Shown: positions 20,611-31,627, counted from the first letter of the stretch. The stretch: 64,000 nt of DNA from Hepsetus odoe (GCA_017165825.1 CM029393.1:1799020-1863019); one strand, 5' to 3'. Program-made: numbers and translations. Notes: a model not told the origin generated them from the letters alone.

Positions 20611-21310
20611 TTTTAAGCATTGAGAAGTTTCAAAAATAGTAGATGCCTGTAAGGAGGTAACAGGTGCTACTACATATAGTGGAGTATGAAGGGGGCTAAA
20701 AATCAATATAAATCTATTCTGCTTTTTTATTTATTTATTTATTTTTTAACTGCCTGCAGTCAGCTTTATGTGCAGAGTCTGAAATGAACAGCTGCTGTTT
20801 GATCCTGGCTGAAATCATTCATCATAAGACTGTGCTGTGTTCATACTCACTGCATGTCCAGAGTGGTTGCAAGTCTGGCAACGTGTGTGAGGGATTGGTG
20901 ATTTACTTTCGTGTTGTGTGTGAGTGACAAATATCCATGCAGTGATAGATTATTTTACTGTAGTAACTCATTGGCAGGGACAGTTAGATGCATAGTCAGA
21001 GCTAGCTGAACCCTACACTTGGGTTGGAGTGGGGGTCCTCGATGATTTAAGATTCCTTTTGTATTGCTCTTGCATGTTGGTCTATCTTGGCTATAATGCT
21101 GTGTAAGCAGTGTGGCTGATAGCATATTATTGATCTGATTGGTAAAGTAAGATAAAATGTAAATAAATACAGTGCAAATTTATAGCGTGTTAAGTTTAGA
21201 AAAGAGTTTTTTGTGATATTAAGCATTGCAGCTTTCAATATTTTGGACCAAAGTAATGTTCAATGTTTTCATCTTTAATTGAACAGTACTATGTTGACAA
21301 AATGGTAAAT
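20365..21310. other. Unassigned DNA with poly(T)
   Basis: A run of about 25 Ts at 20579-20603 could be the tail of an inverted retroposon that I cannot identify. A TTTA-repeat lies at about 20725-20745. No gene is seen. Confidence 0.35.
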
Positions 21311-21315
21311 TAGCA

Positions 21316-21418
21316 GATGTGGGAGGAGGATGTTGAAGATGGAGCTGCCAGGAAAGAGGAAAAGAGGAAGACCAAAGAGGATGTTTATGGACGTGGAGAA
21401 AAGAAGAAATGGAGATGG
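21316..21418 (+). mobile_element. RTE-like LINE 3' coding-end fragment
   Basis: The + strand encodes MELPGKRKRGRPKRMFMDV (beginning near 21337), close to the C-terminal end of the LINE ORF, then switches at about 21418 to inverted LINE sequence. Confidence 0.7.
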
Positions 21419-21645
21419 TTGCAGTCCTCCTTCTTCAGCTGCCACCACTTGATCCTCAACTCCGCCTTCAGTTTCCTCCTCTTCTCGACCTCCAAAGTCA
21501 TCCTACAGACCACCATCCTATGCTACTTTTGCACTACTTTGCAATCTCCAATCTCCTTCAGACTGACCCTTCTGCAAAGGATGTAATCTACCTCTGTGCG
21601 TCTTCCTCTACTCTTATGTCGGCCTGTGCTCCTCCCTCTTCTTAA
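21419..21645 (-). mobile_element. RTE-like LINE fragment (endonuclease-RT linker)
   Basis: Matches the region around 23210-23470 of the longer copy on the minus strand (TCCTCCTTCTTCAGCTGCC..CCACTTGATCCTC, then CTTCTTAAAATAAGTATTAA). It meets the 21316-21418 fragment in convergent orientation. Confidence 0.7.
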
Positions 21646-21943
21646 AATAAGTATTAATTACAGCATACACGCACTTAGACTGTGTATGTGTAACACACTC
21701 TTTGGTTTTATTTATTTAGACTTTATGTGTCAAGTTCATAGTCTTCATGTGTTAGCACACCCTTAAAGGATTTTTTCCATTGAAAATGTTTTTCTCCATT
21801 GCCCAACACATATTTTAGCAGAGCTGTTTAATCAAAATGCTAGATAGCTGTCTAATAGCATCCACTAACTGATAATGGCTATACTCCAAAAATATAGCAG
21901 TGAAGAAAAGATTATGCCCTTAAGAGGTGCTTCTTTGGGCATG
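21646..21943. other. Unassigned spacer
   Basis: Short stretch between LINE fragments, with no feature recognised. Confidence 0.3.
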
Positions 21944-22058
21944 AGATCACAATATCATCAGCAAACATCATCGTCCATGGAGACTCCTGTCTAACCTCGT
22001 CCGTCAACCTGTCCATTACTATTGCAAACAAGAATGGGCTTAGCGCTGATCCTTGATG

Positions 22059-22733
22059 TTATCCAACATCTACCTTAAATGCATCTGTGACTCGCACTGC
22101 AGATCTCACCACTGTTACACTGCCCTCATACATATCCTGAACTACTCTCACATACTTCTCTGTAACTCCAGACTTCCTACATAAAATACAAAACCACAAC
22201 TCCTCTCTAGGCACCCTGTCATATGCTTTCTCCCAATCCACAAAGGCACAATGCAGCTCCTTCTGACCTTCTCTGTACTTCTCCATCAACACCCTCAGAG
22301 CAAACATTGCATCTGTGGTGCTCTTTCTCGGCATTAAACCATACTGCTGTTCACTGATCCTCACCTCTTTTCTTAACCGAGCTTCCACTACTCTTTCCCA
22401 TAACTTCATGGTGTGGCTGATCAACTTTATCCCTCTATAGTTACTACAGCTCTGTGCATCACCCTTATTCTTGAAGATCGGTATCAGTACACTTCGTCTC
22501 CACTCCTCAGGCATCTTCTCACTTGCCAAGATTGTGTTAAACAATCTGGTCAGAAACTCAACTGCCATCTCCCCTAAACATCTCCATGCTTCCACTGGGA
22601 TGTCATCCGGTCCAACAGCCTTTCCATTCTTCATCCTCTTCATCGCTGCCCTTACTTCCATCTTGTTTATTTGCTGCACTTCCTGGTTAACTCTTCTCAC
22701 ATCATCCAGTCTTCTCTCTCTCTTTTTCTTCAT
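22059..22733 (-). pseudogene. LINE reverse transcriptase domain (broken ORF, part 2)
   Basis: A 224-codon frame has GKAVGPDDIPVEAWRCLGEM, NYRGIKLISHTMKLWERVVE, QQYGLMPRKSTTDAMFALRV and FVDWEKAYDRVPREELWFCI, which are successive RT motifs. The frame stops at 22059, just before a conserved HQGSALSPFLFA-type segment and the FADD box that lie in the following codons. Upstream it connects by a frameshift to the endonuclease frame. Two extra residues (CILCRKSG) interrupt the usual CMRKSG. It would copy element RNA at a nicked target if intact. Confidence 0.8.
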
Positions 22734-24255
22734 TCATCAGCTCCTCAAAGTATTCCTTCCATCTGCTCAACACGCTCTGTTCACCTGTGAGTACGTTACC
22801 ATTTCTATCTTTAATCGCCCTGACCTGTAGCACATCTTTCCCAGATCTGTCTCTCTGTCTAGCCAATCGGTAAAGGTCCTTTTCTCCCTCTTTACTGTCC
22901 AACCTCTCATACAATTCACCAAACACCTTATCTTTGGCCTTCACCACTGCTTTCTTCGTCCTGCGGTTCATCTCCTTGTACACCTGTCTACTTTCTTCAT
23001 CTCTCTGACTGTCCCATGTCTTCTTTGCCTCCCTCTTCTTTTGAATACACTCCTGGACTTCTTGGTTCCACCACCAGGTCTCCTTATCCTCTTTCTTCCT
23101 TCTGGATGTCACACCAAGTACATTTCTAGCCGTCTGCCTTATCACTTCTGCAGTAGTTTCCCAGCAATCCGGAAGCTCTTCAACACCTCCCAGTGCCCGT
23201 GTTAACTCCTGCCTGAATTCCACCTTACAGTCCTCCTCCTTCAGCTTCCACCACTTGATCCTTGACTCTGCCCTCACATTCCTCCTCTTCTTGACCTCCA
23301 AGGTCATCCTACAGACCACCATCCTATGCTGTTTAGCTACACTCTCCCCTGTCACTACTTTGCAGTTGCTGATCTCTTTCAAACTGACCCTCCTGCAAAG
23401 GATATAATCCACCTGTGAGCATCTTCCTCCACTCTTATACGTCACCCTGTGCTCCTCCCTCTTCTTAAAATAAGTATTAACTATAGCCATTTCCATCCTT
23501 TTTGCAAAATCTACAACCATCTGACCTTCAGCATTCCTCTCCTTGACACCATGCCTACCCATCACCTCCTCATCACCTCTGTTCCCTTCACCAACATGAC
23601 CATTAAAATCTGCACCAATCATCACTCTCTCTCCCCTGGGTACACTCTCTATCACTTCATCTAACTCACTCCAGAATTTTTCCTTCACTTTCATCTTACA
23701 ACCAACTTGTGGAGCATAAGCACTAACAACATTCATTATCACACCTTCAACTTCCAGCTTCATCACCCTCCCTGACACCCTCTTCACTTCCAAAACACTC
23801 TCCACATACTCTTCCTTCAGGATAACACCTACTCCATTCCTCCTTCTATCCACACCATGGTAGAACAGTTTAAACCCCCCTCCAATACACCTGGCCTTAC
23901 TACCCTTCCATCTAGTCTCTTGCACACACAAAATGTCAACCTTCCTTCTCTTCATCATATCAGCTAATTCTCTACCTTTACCAGTCATGCTGCCAACATT
24001 CAAAGTCCCTACTCTCACTTCCACTCTCCTCTCCTTCTTTCTCTCCTTCTCCCTCTGGACATGCCTTCCTCCTCTTCTTCTTCTTCGGCCAACAGTAGTC
24101 CAATTTCCACCAGCACCCTGTAGGCTAACAGCACTGATGGCGGTCATTGTTAACCCGGGCCTCGACCGATCCGGTATGGAATTCTGTATCATTGTCCGCA
24201 TATTGATTTGGCAAAGTTTTACACCGGATGCCCTTCCTGACGTAACCCTCCCCAT
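22702..24255 (-). pseudogene. LINE endonuclease plus linker (broken ORF, part 1)
   Basis: The 517-codon frame contains, in order: a basic leader (VGRRRRRGGRH); an AP-endonuclease-like domain beginning VGTLNVGSMTGKGRELADMM at about residue 80; the metal-binding QETRWKG; GADFNGHVGEGNRGDEEVMG; and the closing SQVDYILCRR with AKQHRMVVCR. A charged linker rich in KKRE follows, up to EELMNEEKERE. In RTE-type LINEs this enzyme nicks the target to prime reverse transcription. The start ATG at 24255 is a guess; the family's ORF may begin further in. The longest open frame in the window, it is a mobile-element protein and not a host gene. Confidence 0.8.
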
Positions 24256-24380
24256 TTACCCGGGCTTGGGACCGGCACGAAGATTATACACTGGCTTGTG
24301 CTTCCCTAGTGGCTGGGTTGTGTATCATAATGACAAAAAAAAATTCATTTTCAGTAGAGATTTTCAATTCGCCTGAAATG

Positions 24381-24848
24381 TGTAATGGTGGTGGGGTACC
24401 GGAAGGACGCCAGCGGGGAGCCAGGAGTTCGGAACATAGTTTTTTTCATAATGGGTACACAAACAAGAAGCAAGGACTGCAGTTCTAGCCAGAAACCCAA
24501 GAACAGAGGAACTGCAGTCTAAACCTAGTTAACCAAGTTATCAAAAAACCAAAACCACCCTTGCGCGTAGGCTTAGCCTAACTAATGAGCCGCGCTCTGT
24601 TCTGACTCGTCGGGGCTTAAATAGTCAGCCCCAATGATGCACACCTGTGCCTGCATGGGCTCAGGTGTGCTCAGTCAGAACAGAGCGCCCTCTAGCGTAC
24701 CCAAAACACCTCATATGTGATAGAGAGTGCCCTCTAGCGTGCCCAAAACACCTCATACGTGATAGAGAGCGCCCTCTAGCGTGCCCAAAACACCTCATAC
24801 GTGATAGAGAGCGCCCTCTATTGTGCCCAAAACACCCCACATGTGACA
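24381..24848 (-). mobile_element. Solo LTR, 468 bp, with perfect 5-bp target duplication
   Basis: Ends TGTAATGG...TGTGACA (sense strand: TGTCAC...CCATTACA), flanked by AAATG at 24376-24380 and 24849-24853. On the minus strand, 16-bp arms GCGCTCTGTTCTGACT / AGTCAGAACAGAGCGC (24673-24688 and 24592-24607) enclose CACACCTGAGCC, CAGGTGTGC and a TATA-like CTATTTAAGCCCC. The 5' (right) third is a 42-bp tandem repeat. No coding sequence. This is one of the two cleanest copies defining the family. Confidence 0.8.
24688..24848. repeat. 42-bp-period tandem repeat in LTR U3
   Basis: The phrase CCCTCTAG/CCCTCTAT starts at 24688, 24730, 24772 and 24814, an exact 42-bp spacing, with the last unit partial. 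Units differ by few bases (TACGTGATAGAGAG vs TATGTGATAGAGAG). The same period occurs in the copy at 37559. In retroviral-type LTRs such arrays are often enhancer repeats; that role is inferred here. Confidence 0.85.
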
Positions 24849-24853
24849 AAATG

Positions 24854-25470
24854 CTTGAAGTGCAAGCATATTTGTGCTTGAACCACAAATAAGCTTGAAA
24901 TGTACCATTCCAACTGAGTTAATTAAAATTTGAATGAATTAAAGACAGCAGACATTTCTGTAGTCAGGGTCAAAATAATCAATATGATAAACAAAAATGT
25001 ACACTCCCCATACAGTATCTTCCTCTAATCAAAGGTAAATTGGTGTAATTTTTAGTATTGTTTATTGGTTTTATTTAATGCATTTATGGATTAAAATCAA
25101 ATTAAGTAAGGTAAAAATTCATTTGAATCCAGAAATCCCTTTTTCACCTGTTCCCTATTTGGCAGTGAGTGCTGTTCTCACAGATGTTAGACAGCATTTT
25201 ATCATGTCATGCTGTTGACATGCTGGCTGTATTCCTCTCGCTGTATGGTTTGTTTGTATGTGTTTGTGTCACGGGGGGGAAAGCAGTTCAGTTGCCATGA
25301 TAGAGGTCCACCAATTTTCATCTTTTGAAAGTAACACAGCCTTCCTGTAGAGAGGAAAGGCACTGGTCAGTGCACTGTTGCTGTACAGTCAGTGTTATTG
25401 GCAAATGAAAGCAATTCACACTTATAATATTTATTAACTCTAAATCTTTGTGGAAATAGTCAAATAGTAA
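24854..25470. other. Unassigned DNA
   Basis: No gene or repeat that I recognise. Confidence 0.3.
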
Positions 25471-25472
25471 TA

Positions 25473-25701
25473 TGGGGCAGCGGTGGCCTAGTGGTTAGGG
25501 AGTTGGCCCCCACATTGGAAGATTGTGGGTTCAGTTCCCTCGCCGGTAGGTTGCCCTGAGGTACCCTTGAGCAAGGTACCATCCCTGTCACTGCTCCCTG
25601 AGCACTTTCAATAGCTGCACATTGTTTGCATGGGTAAAATGCAGAGGTCAAATTTTGTTGTGCCGTGACCTCACAATGACAAGGGTTGTCACTTTCACTT
25701 T
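25473..25701 (+). mobile_element. SINE family B
   Basis: GGGGCAGCGGTGGCCTAGTGG head, GGTTCAGTTCCC B box, CTGAGGTACCCTTGAGCAAGG body, ending CAATGACAAGGGTTGTCACTTTCAC. Well preserved. Confidence 0.8.
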
Positions 25702-25704
25702 TTA

Positions 25705-26245
25705 CATCTTATAAGTTGAACTATATAGGTGATCTCAGCCTTAGATTAAGCCTAATTCTGGACCACACAGCATTTTGAAGCTCGACTGAAAGAAGTCCAG
25801 GGAAATCCAGGAACAGGCCTAACTATTCCACTGAACCACTGAAATCACAGAAAATGAAAACTGTGGATATGAACCTGAAACCTAGAGGTAGATGCAACCT
25901 CATCTATAATGTTTTTTTTAAATGTACAGGCAATAATAAAGATGTTGGCTAGATGTCAGGGTGATGGTATAATGGCACAGGACATCCACAATGTATTGAT
26001 TAGCCTGATCATTCTGGACCCTGTTAGTAAGATAAGAATTGTATATGCATACTGAATTCTGAATAATAATAAAGTCAGTTGAAAGATAGTAAAATAGGAC
26101 AAATGAGAGTCCACTTATGGGAACGTGTAAAAAGCCTGGGAGCCTCGTTTGGATGTATTGAAGATTAAACCAGATTTACTTAGACTTGTAAAAACAGAGT
26201 TACAAAAATCAAATCATAATGAGATAAAAGCATGAAATACACCTG
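25705..26245. other. Unassigned DNA
   Basis: No supported feature. Confidence 0.3.
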
Positions 26246-26249
26246 TATA

Positions 26250-26575
26250 AAATTCTCAAATGAAAAAAGAGAATATAGAATTAAGTTGTTGGTTAAAAGC
26301 CATGTATGTCATACATTCCACAAGGAAGGCAAGCTGAGAGCTGGATGCCATCAGCATAAAAATGATAAGCAATATATGATATGATAAATGTATATAATGA
26401 AAAAAGGTAGGTCCAAGGACAGAACCCTGAGGCATCCCACAAGACTGGCATGGCTGACATAGATTCACCCACACAAATGGAAAGAATCCTATCAGCTAAG
26501 CAGGATGAAAACCAGGCCAAAGCTGGGCCAGTGATATCTACAGAGTGGTGATAACCCATCAAAAGTAACAAAAGT
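26250..26575 (-). mobile_element. L2-like LINE reverse transcriptase fragment
   Basis: The minus strand reads ITGPALAWFSSCLADR, CGMPQGSVLGP (in a neighbouring frame) and YHFYADGIQLSACLP, the order seen in L2/Jockey-group RTs (SYL-DR, GVPQGSVLGP, YADDTQL). The catalytic YADD has become YADG and the frames are shifted, so it is dead. It is distinct from the RTE-like family. Confidence 0.7.
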
Positions 26576-26659
26576 TGAACTAAGATGAAGCGAAACCAAA
26601 AATGATTTCACTGAACATATCATAGAATTGTGCAATCAGTTTAACTGATGACACCAGCT

Positions 26660-27815
26660 TGGTTTACCAAATGGGTTAAACTGATTCTGAAATGAAAGAC
26701 ATTTTTTTCATATGACATTTGACATGATAGCTGTATATTTATACTATGATCAAAAATTGTGTGCCTTCTTATCTGAGTTGGACTTAAAACATTCTGTGCG
26801 AAATTAAAAGGATCAGTAATGCTCATAGAATCAGAGGCTGCAATGCACAGGGGGCCATCAACATGGAGATTAAAAAAAGAGAAATACCAAACAAAACTGC
26901 CAACATTTCCACCCTAATTTTGCCCAGACTTTGTCAGGATTGTCCATGAACATTCCTATTGTAGGTTTACATTTGGCCCCATGCACTGGGTAAGCCTATA
27001 CGCTGCAGTGGGCCATTTGATTATAAGTCCTTTCCCATGTAAATTATGTATTCACAATAGTGCATCTGTGCACATTGGATTAATCTTAAAGCATGCCAAA
27101 TTTATTACATTTTGGTAAAAATATAAATGAATATTATGAATATATTATGAATTTCTGCTAAAAAGGCAAAGATCCTGATTGTATAGTTATATTATTTCTA
27201 AGAGGCAGATGGTCAGGTTGATGAGGGTGTGACGGTCAGCTCTGTGTGTGAAGGCTTTGTTTGAACTAGCTGTGGGTTGTGTGTCATCCTGCAGCAGCAG
27301 AAGGTGGTGAAGTTTGGGGGCTGGTACAGACAGTGGAGAGCTGGCAGCTTTGTTTCCTTTTTCCTTGTAGCGGCAGAAGATGGCTCTCAAAGTGCAGGAT
27401 TTAATTTCGCTAGGCCTCTGCTTTTCACAGAAGCAAAACATTTTAAGTGGTCTGCACATTTCTGCTCTAGAATGTTTTTGGAGGTGGTGCAGTGGTTAGC
27501 ATTTTCTCTTTCACCAAAAAGATTCTGGTTTCAGGTCCTTGCCTGAGTGTTCTTGCATATTTTCCCTGTACCCTCCCTCTCCCTCAGCTCTGTTCCTATT
27601 GGACTAACTTGACGTTGGGTTAGTTTTCAGGCTAAACCGAGAAATTCCACTTTGAGGAATACCCTCCAGGTGCATAAGCTACATGTATCATGAGCTACAT
27701 GTCACATTAATTATTTATGGATGTAACTGATATGGGTAAATGTCTACTGTTAATTGGTGTCTCAATGTATATTGATGTCTGAAGTTGCATGGTTTGCGAT
27801 GGACCGGATCTGAAA
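26660..27815. other. Mostly unassigned DNA
   Basis: 27475-27600 has SINE-like wording (GGTGGTGCAGTGGTTAGCA...TCTGGTTTCAGGTCCTTGC) but is badly diverged. No host gene is supported, although 27230-27450 is open on both strands. Confidence 0.35.
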
Positions 27816-27819
27816 AATA

Positions 27820-28275
27820 GGACTCTCCACTACTTATTGGCGTTCACTGGCTACCCATGGCTGCCTGTATCAAATTCAAGGCAATATTGCTTGCCTATAG
27901 ACTGACTCTGCTTTTTCTGACACCTATTTAAGTACCATCATAAAGGTCCATACTCCTTGCTCATTATGTTCTTCTGAAAAGCATAGTTTGGCATCTGGCA
28001 TTTTCATCCCTACATACAAAGCAATCTCAGACCGTCCCTCTCCACCTACATACATCTCTTCCAAGAACACATCCTTTCCTTACACCTTTAACACACTTGG
28101 CACACTATTCACTTCTTAATCACCACGTTTCTTGCTCAACTCCTAAATTATATTAACCCTGCATTTAATTTACATTGTATGAATGTAAAGCTCTTACTGC
28201 ACAGTAGCTTGAATATTATTCCTCACTTGTAAGTTGCTTTGAATAAAAGCATCTGGTAAATGGAAATGCTCTTCA
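27820..28275 (+). mobile_element. L2-like LINE 3' end
   Basis: Begins with the coding end equivalent to 'HWLPV...IKFK' (CACTGGCTACCCATGGCTGCC...ATCAAATTCAAGGC) and finishes with ACTTGTAAGTTGCTTTGAATAAAAGCATCTGGTAAATG. That tail is shared between fish L2-type LINEs and their SINE partners. Many stops are present. Confidence 0.6.
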
Positions 28276-28279
28276 TTTA

Positions 28280-29335
28280 TTTGCTTCACATCCCATTGGA
28301 ACTGCATAAGCAATGTCATTCTATTCACTTACTATTACTCATTCAATTTTAACAAAAAATATATGCTCTTTCCGTATATTTTCAACAGATATGTTAGTTA
28401 AGTTTTGATGCATTTGAAGAGAAATATCTATTATTTTTATTTTACATTGTTATACATCTTTACATCTTTAAAGACCAATTTAAAGACGAGCGGACCACTG
28501 AGCAAAGCCTCAAGCATGAATTACCAGAGCTTAATTGCAAGCAATAAGTAATTATATATAATTATGTAATTTTCATCTTTCTGCAGCTTAGTTCAATACA
28601 TTTTGAGAATGGAACTAAGAATGAATGAAATTTGAAAATGTAACAGTGTTTAATATGTTACATAAAACTGTAAATATAAAAAACACTTTTTCATGACATG
28701 ATCCCTTTTAACCCACTGAATTGATTTGTACCTCAAATGCAAATGAGATGAAACTGAATTTTTTACAGATATCCAATTTTTTTACACAGATTTCCAATTC
28801 TAATTAAAAATAACAGGAGATGCCATCCCTGCTGACAAAAATGGCACAATCGTTAATTGTTGTTGAACTGACAGCACAATATAAATCCTCTGGAGTCTCT
28901 GTGCCAAAAAAGTTTAAAGCAAGGCAATGATTAATGTGGAATGAGCTTTTGAAATTATATTACTGCAATAGCCATTTCATTATTTTCTTTTCAACTGAGG
29001 GTTCAAAGAGTGGTCAAATCATAAAGTCCTCATTAGCACAATAGCAGTGAATCAGAAACACATTGTTAGTCTGGAAAAAAGGTAATCCTCTGTCTTTTTC
29101 TTAAACTTAACACTGGTAAACCAGAAGGGAACCTGATTGCAGATAGCAGAGTTTTCGCTTCCGATCCAAGATATCCTCTTTAAAATGTCTTGTGCATATC
29201 AAATCAGACATGAAGTTTTTTTATTTTTTACCTAAAATTTTTTTAGGTTTTAGTAAGTTTTTGATCCTTATTTGATTTCTTGCAACATATTGCAAAATAC
29301 AATTTGAGATGTAATTTATAATTAATTTCTTTTTT
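28280..29335. other. Single-copy AT-rich stretch, possible conserved noncoding DNA
   Basis: No transposon sequence is recognised for about 1 kb. It has homeodomain-like TAATTG/TTAATT words, and an octamer ATGCAAAT at 28737-28744. That composition is common in vertebrate developmental enhancers. This is a composition-based guess only. Confidence 0.3.
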
Positions 29336-29689
29336 TTTTTTTTTTGATAAATACTGCAGGCCTCCTAGAAAGCACTCGATTGATTAAACTTAATTCTTCT
29401 GATATTTGTATTAATTTAATCTGATAATCAGATATTGTAATTCACATTATAGTTAAAATTAAATACAAATATTTTCTAATTTGAGTGTTAAAAATTGGCT
29501 TACTGAACAGTATGAAATATAACTTTTCAGTATGGTTATGGTGAAAAAAAACAGGATTTGCTATGGCTGAGCTTATGATTCTTGGACACTGAATGTGAGT
29601 TATGTGAGGATGGGAACTCTCCCACTTCTTCATGTGAGAATAAGAAGAAACAAAGAACATGCTGACCCTGACAGCTATCCTGTTATAGC

Positions 29690-30020
29690 AATGAAATTTA
29701 TCAAATACATTTTTATGAGGAAGAGCAAGATTAAGAACGAGTTTATTAGAGGGACAACTCAGGTTGAAGTATCTGGAGACAAAGTCAAGTAGATGAGAAT
29801 GACTTGGTTTGGACATGTACAGAGGAGAGGCAAGGTGTATACTGAGAGAAGGAGGATGGAGCTGCCAGGCAAGAGGAGAACAGGAAGACCAAAGATGAAG
29901 TTTATTGATGTGGTGAGAGAGGACATGCAGGCAATTGGTTTGAAGACCAAAGGTGAAGTTTATTGATGTGGTGAGAGAGGACATGCAGGCAATTGGTTTG
30001 AAGACCAAAGGCCCAAGCAA
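29690..30020 (+). mobile_element. RTE-like LINE 3' coding end with 58-bp tandem duplication
   Basis: The + strand reads NEFIRGTTQVEVSGDKVK, then FGHVQRRGK and RMELPGKRRTGRPKMKFIDV, the C-terminal end of the LINE ORF. A 58-bp unit beginning GAAGACCAAAG starts at 29884, 29942 and (11 bp only) 30000. As 58 is not a multiple of 3, the duplication itself shifts the frame. Confidence 0.75.
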
Positions 30021-30024
30021 TCTA

Positions 30025-30880
30025 CCTAACTTTTTTTTAGAAACATGGTCAAATGTTAGGACTGAATTCAGTCTACTGGATTACTAGCAATACTGTTTGA
30101 CTTCATCACAATTGGATACCAAACCTGTTTTTAAAAGTTGGACGCAAGATTCAAAATTGTAAGAGTTTTTGTCAGTTTCTTTAAGATGCCCTTGGCATGA
30201 GTGAAAGATTTTCTAGTGGCCATGAAAGATGTGTTTGTGCTTAATCATGAGGTCAGGACCTCTGGGCCTGCTGTTTCTGCTCCCAGTGCAAAAGAATGGA
30301 CAAAAATATCCATCAATCTACATAATGCATAGAGACGTTTTTTTCGAAATGGATTCAAGTCAGCATATTTTCTGCCAGAAATCCTACTGGGTATTTTCAT
30401 AAGAAATGGTTTATGCATACAGATTTACTGCCTTAAACTAAGACACTGCTCTTTCTGGGTGGACATGGGGTGATTTTATTCTAGATTTTACTGATTTACT
30501 TGGCAAGAGCAATTTATCAACATTATCAAATTAACCCTTTCATAAAACACTCATATATAATTGCATATCAGTAACATTATGGTCAATATTAACACAAATG
30601 CACATGTAACTCCTTGAACAAGCAACATGACTCTTGTGTTCAGATGGTTGTACAGTTTATACTATACAACGTACGGTCTTGTAACCAGGAATCTTGAAGT
30701 GGTTGTTTTTTTTATATGTAACATGCTCTCCAAACTATGTTTTGTCAGTTGAGAAGATACCAAGTGTGATACAGTGTTTATTTCTTCCAATAATGGACTT
30801 TAGCAAACATTGAGCAATACAAACTGTTTGTGTAAAAATAAATAAACAGATGAATTATTTAAAAACAAGAAAAAATATAT
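30025..30880. other. Unassigned DNA
   Basis: No gene or recognisable repeat. 30140-30480 has open, non-repetitive sequence without splice signals that I could use. Confidence 0.3.
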
Positions 30881-30883
30881 ATA

Positions 30884-31424
30884 CAGTACTGTGCAAAGGT
30901 TTTAGGCAGGTGTGAAAAAATGCTGTAAACAAAGAACGCTTTCAAAAATGGAAGTGTTAATCATTTATTTTCATCAATCAACAAAATGCAGTGAATGAAC
31001 AAAAGAGAATCTAAATCAGATCAATATTTGGTGTGACCACCCTTTGCCTTCAAAACAGCATCAATTCTTCTAGGTACACTTGCGCACAGTTTTTGAAGGA
31101 ACTCGGCTGGTTGGTTGTTCCAAACATGACTGTGTTTCAACCTACGTGTGTTTTACCTGTTTGGTAAAACTGGTTGATCATACACCGACTATAATCCTGC
31201 AAAATCCCTGAATTTGTGCCAGTGTACCTAGAAGAATTGATGCTGGTTTGAAGGCATAACACCAAATATTGATTTGATTTAGATTTTTCTTTTGTTCGCT
31301 CCCTTTGCATTGTAGATTATGTGAAAATTGATAAAAATAAACAATCACTATTTATATTTCTGAAAGCATTCTTTGTTTACAGCATTTTTTCCACACCTGC
31401 CTAAAACTTTTGCACAGTACTGTA
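30884..31424. mobile_element. Tc1/mariner-derived long-TIR element, copy 3
   Basis: Complete ends: CAGTACTGTGCAAAGGTTTT on the left and AAAACTTTTGCACAGTACTG on the right, about 540 bp. The inner arms (CTTCTAGGTACACTTGC / GCCAGTGTACCTAGAAG) are also inverted. It has no transposase frame. It is followed directly by a (TA)n run. Confidence 0.85.
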
Positions 31425-31445
31425 TATATATATATATATATATAT

Positions 31446-31502
<57 letters not shown>
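31424..31502. repeat. (TA)n microsatellite
   Basis: About 39 TA units with a single GA interruption, immediately after the transposon's right end. Tc1/mariner elements insert at TA, so the run is either target sequence or growth from the duplicated TA. Confidence 0.95.
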
Positions 31503-31508
<6 letters not shown>

Positions 31509-31627
31509 AGAGCTTAAAAATGAAATCAATAAAATTAACTCCTCCCCCGGTTTCCACTGTGTTGTGCTCTCTTTGGCTGTAACTGTGTAATAGCACTTTG
31601 TACACTATAGCACTTTGGGCAAGTTAT

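Larger units (their letters stand above)
21944..24330 (-). mobile_element. RTE-like LINE, best-preserved copy (5' region to RT catalytic box)
   Basis: This minus-strand non-LTR retrotransposon carries an apurinic-type endonuclease followed by reverse transcriptase. It extends from a GC-rich 5' part (about 24300) to just past the RT box 'MMFADDIVI' near 21955, where it is truncated; the 3' half of the ORF and the 3' end are missing. At least one frameshift (22702-22733) and one stop (22059) inactivate it. The other RTE-like fragments in the window belong to the same family, and their 3' ends (10535, 45325, 46068) show what was lost here. Confidence 0.85.

Noticed and set aside
21316..21645. 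Twin-priming inversion of one LINE insertion
   Set aside because: In twin priming the 5' part is inverted and lies upstream of the 3' part; here the order and directions do not fit.
22702..24255. The longest ORF (517 codons) as a host protein gene
   Set aside because: Its motifs are those of a LINE endonuclease, it continues by frameshift into RT, and other decayed copies lie in the same window.
24688..24848. Regular repeats as a CRISPR array
   Set aside because: The whole 42-bp unit repeats without unique spacers, it lies inside an LTR, and the DNA is vertebrate.
25473..25701. tRNA gene suggested by A- and B-box-like sequence
   Set aside because: No cloverleaf can be formed; it is the head of SINE family B, repeated many times in the window.
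31348..31605. ORF rich in alternating Tyr-Ile
   Set aside because: Translation of a (TA)n microsatellite and a transposon end.
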